Source: an uncultured Muribaculaceae bacterium
GTDB lineage: Bacteria; Bacteroidota; Bacteroidia; Bacteroidales; Muribaculaceae
Reading direction: 5' to 3'
Assembly: GCA_944321685.1 (NCBI GenBank)
Contig: CALUMH010000002.1
Span: forward strand, 95,646-159,645
Length of the DNA: 64,000 nt
The translations under genes and the position numbers were made by a program. Numbering within the stretch: the stretch's first letter is position 1; every line of letters begins with the position of its first letter. Positions 63,536 through 64,000 of this stretch are shown here, piece by piece. The notes under the pieces were generated by a model. It did no database searches. It had not been told where the DNA came from and saw only the letters and a list, made by a program, of their open reading frames with translations.

Positions 63536-64000
63536 ATGAAATATCCCATAGGCATACAGAGCTTTGAGAAAATGATCGGCGACGGTTATGTATATGTTGA
63601 CAAAACGGCGTTGATATATAACCTGGTGCATGACGGAACGATATATTTCCTGAGCCGCCCTCGGCGTTTTGGTAAGAGCCTGCTTGTGTCCACGTTGAAG
63701 AACTATTTCCTCGGGCGCAAGGAATTGTTCCGCGGTCTTGCCATCGATTCTCTTGAAACCGAGTGGCGGGAATACCCGGTATTTCATTTCGATTTCAACG
63801 GGGAAGATTTTACTGTTCCGGGTGTGCTGGAGGCAAAAATCGATGAGTCGATAGTTTCATGGGAAAAGGAATATGGGAGAAAGGTTGAAGCCAAGAGCTT
63901 GGGTTCCCGTTTCGCATACGTTTTGCAACGGGCGCATGAGCGCAGCGGCAGGCGTTGTGTTGTGCTCATAGACGAATATGACAAGCCGATACTCGATGTT
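63536..64000 (+). CDS. AAA-ATPase-like / PD-(D/E)XK protein, copy 2 (3' end off window)
   Basis: 155 codons visible from the ATG at 63536; the C-terminus is cut by the window edge. The frame begins KYPIGIQSFEKMIGDGYVYV and keeps RPRRFGKSLL and VVLIDEYDKPI. The P-loop segment is almost base-identical to copy 1 (for example a 54-base exact match ending in CGCAAGGAA), while the stretch after residue 83 (HFDFNGEDFTVPGVLEAKID) differs strongly before identity returns near residue 126. It is a tandem duplication with a mosaic pattern. Confidence 0.9.
   Translation, partial: MKYPIGIQSFEKMIGDGYVYVDKTALIYNLVHDGTIYFLSRPRRFGKSLLVSTLKNYFLGRKELFRGLAIDSLETEWREYPVFHFDFNGEDFTVPGVLEAKIDESIVSWEKEYGRKVEAKSLGSRFAYVLQRAHERSGRRCVVLIDEYDKPILDV

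Overview
The window looks like a chromosomal segment of a gut-type Bacteroidales, plausibly Muribaculaceae or a close relative; the family is inference. The evidence is a Bacteroidota-style division/cell-wall cluster, a SusC/SusD polysaccharide-utilization locus (PUL), several Bacteroidota outer-membrane beta-barrels, and upstream regions with the Bacteroidota promoter -7 box (TAnnTTTG), in some cases with a -33 TTTG box 19-21 bp upstream. No rRNA, tRNA, CRISPR array, transposase or integrase was seen.

Layout. (1) 1-7383, minus strand: a compact seven-gene operon reading right to left. It encodes a zinc-ribbon/FHA protein, a Ser/Thr kinase with FHA domain, a MotB/ExbD-like one-pass coiled-coil protein, a MotA/ExbB-like channel protein, an FHA-TM-trypsin protease, a secreted protein of unknown function and a PP2C phosphatase (cut by the left edge). 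I know of no named system with this composition; it is the best candidate in the window for an undescribed machine (phospho-signalling coupled to a proton-channel-like stator and a periplasmic protease). (2) 7862-23091, plus strand: the dcw cluster rsmH-ftsL-ftsI-murE-mraY-murD-ftsW-murG-murC-ftsQ-ftsA-ftsZ, without mraZ, followed by a yqeY-like gene and serS. (3) 25038-29901: an LD-carboxypeptidase and metG (minus), a divergent class A beta-lactamase (plus), and a convergent Rpn-family PD-(D/E)XK nuclease (minus).

(4) 30085-51171, plus strand: a beta-mannan/glucomannan PUL. A GH5 lipoprotein and a CE7-type esterase are followed by SusC, SusD, two surface glycan-binding lipoproteins, a GH26, a GH3, a second GH26, a GH130 mannosylglucose phosphorylase, a GPH-family sugar symporter, a cellobiose/mannobiose 2-epimerase and ManA. 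Together they imply surface mannan cleavage, SusCD import, mannobiose uptake to the cytosol, epimerization to mannosylglucose, phosphorolysis to mannose-1-phosphate plus glucose, and entry to glycolysis through ManA. Two promoter regions (before the GH5 gene and before susC) share a 21-bp-spaced direct repeat in exactly the same position relative to the -7 box, which is a likely operator for a regulator encoded elsewhere.

(5) 51383-64000: a TonB-receptor-like barrel (minus); a gene-poor stretch with a 214-bp imperfect inverted repeat and a small membrane protein behind a long leader; an overlapping three-gene operon of unknown proteins (minus); a TPR lipid/periplasm-type protein paired with an outer-membrane barrel (plus); an NlpC/P60 hydrolase (minus); and two tandem AAA-ATPase-like/PD-(D/E)XK proteins, the second cut by the right edge. 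A dispersed palindromic element built on TAGAGACG occurs at least three times in and after the PUL.

Limits: all functions are read from motifs and gene order. No database search was run, and start codons are often ambiguous because Shine-Dalgarno sequences are weak in this phylum.
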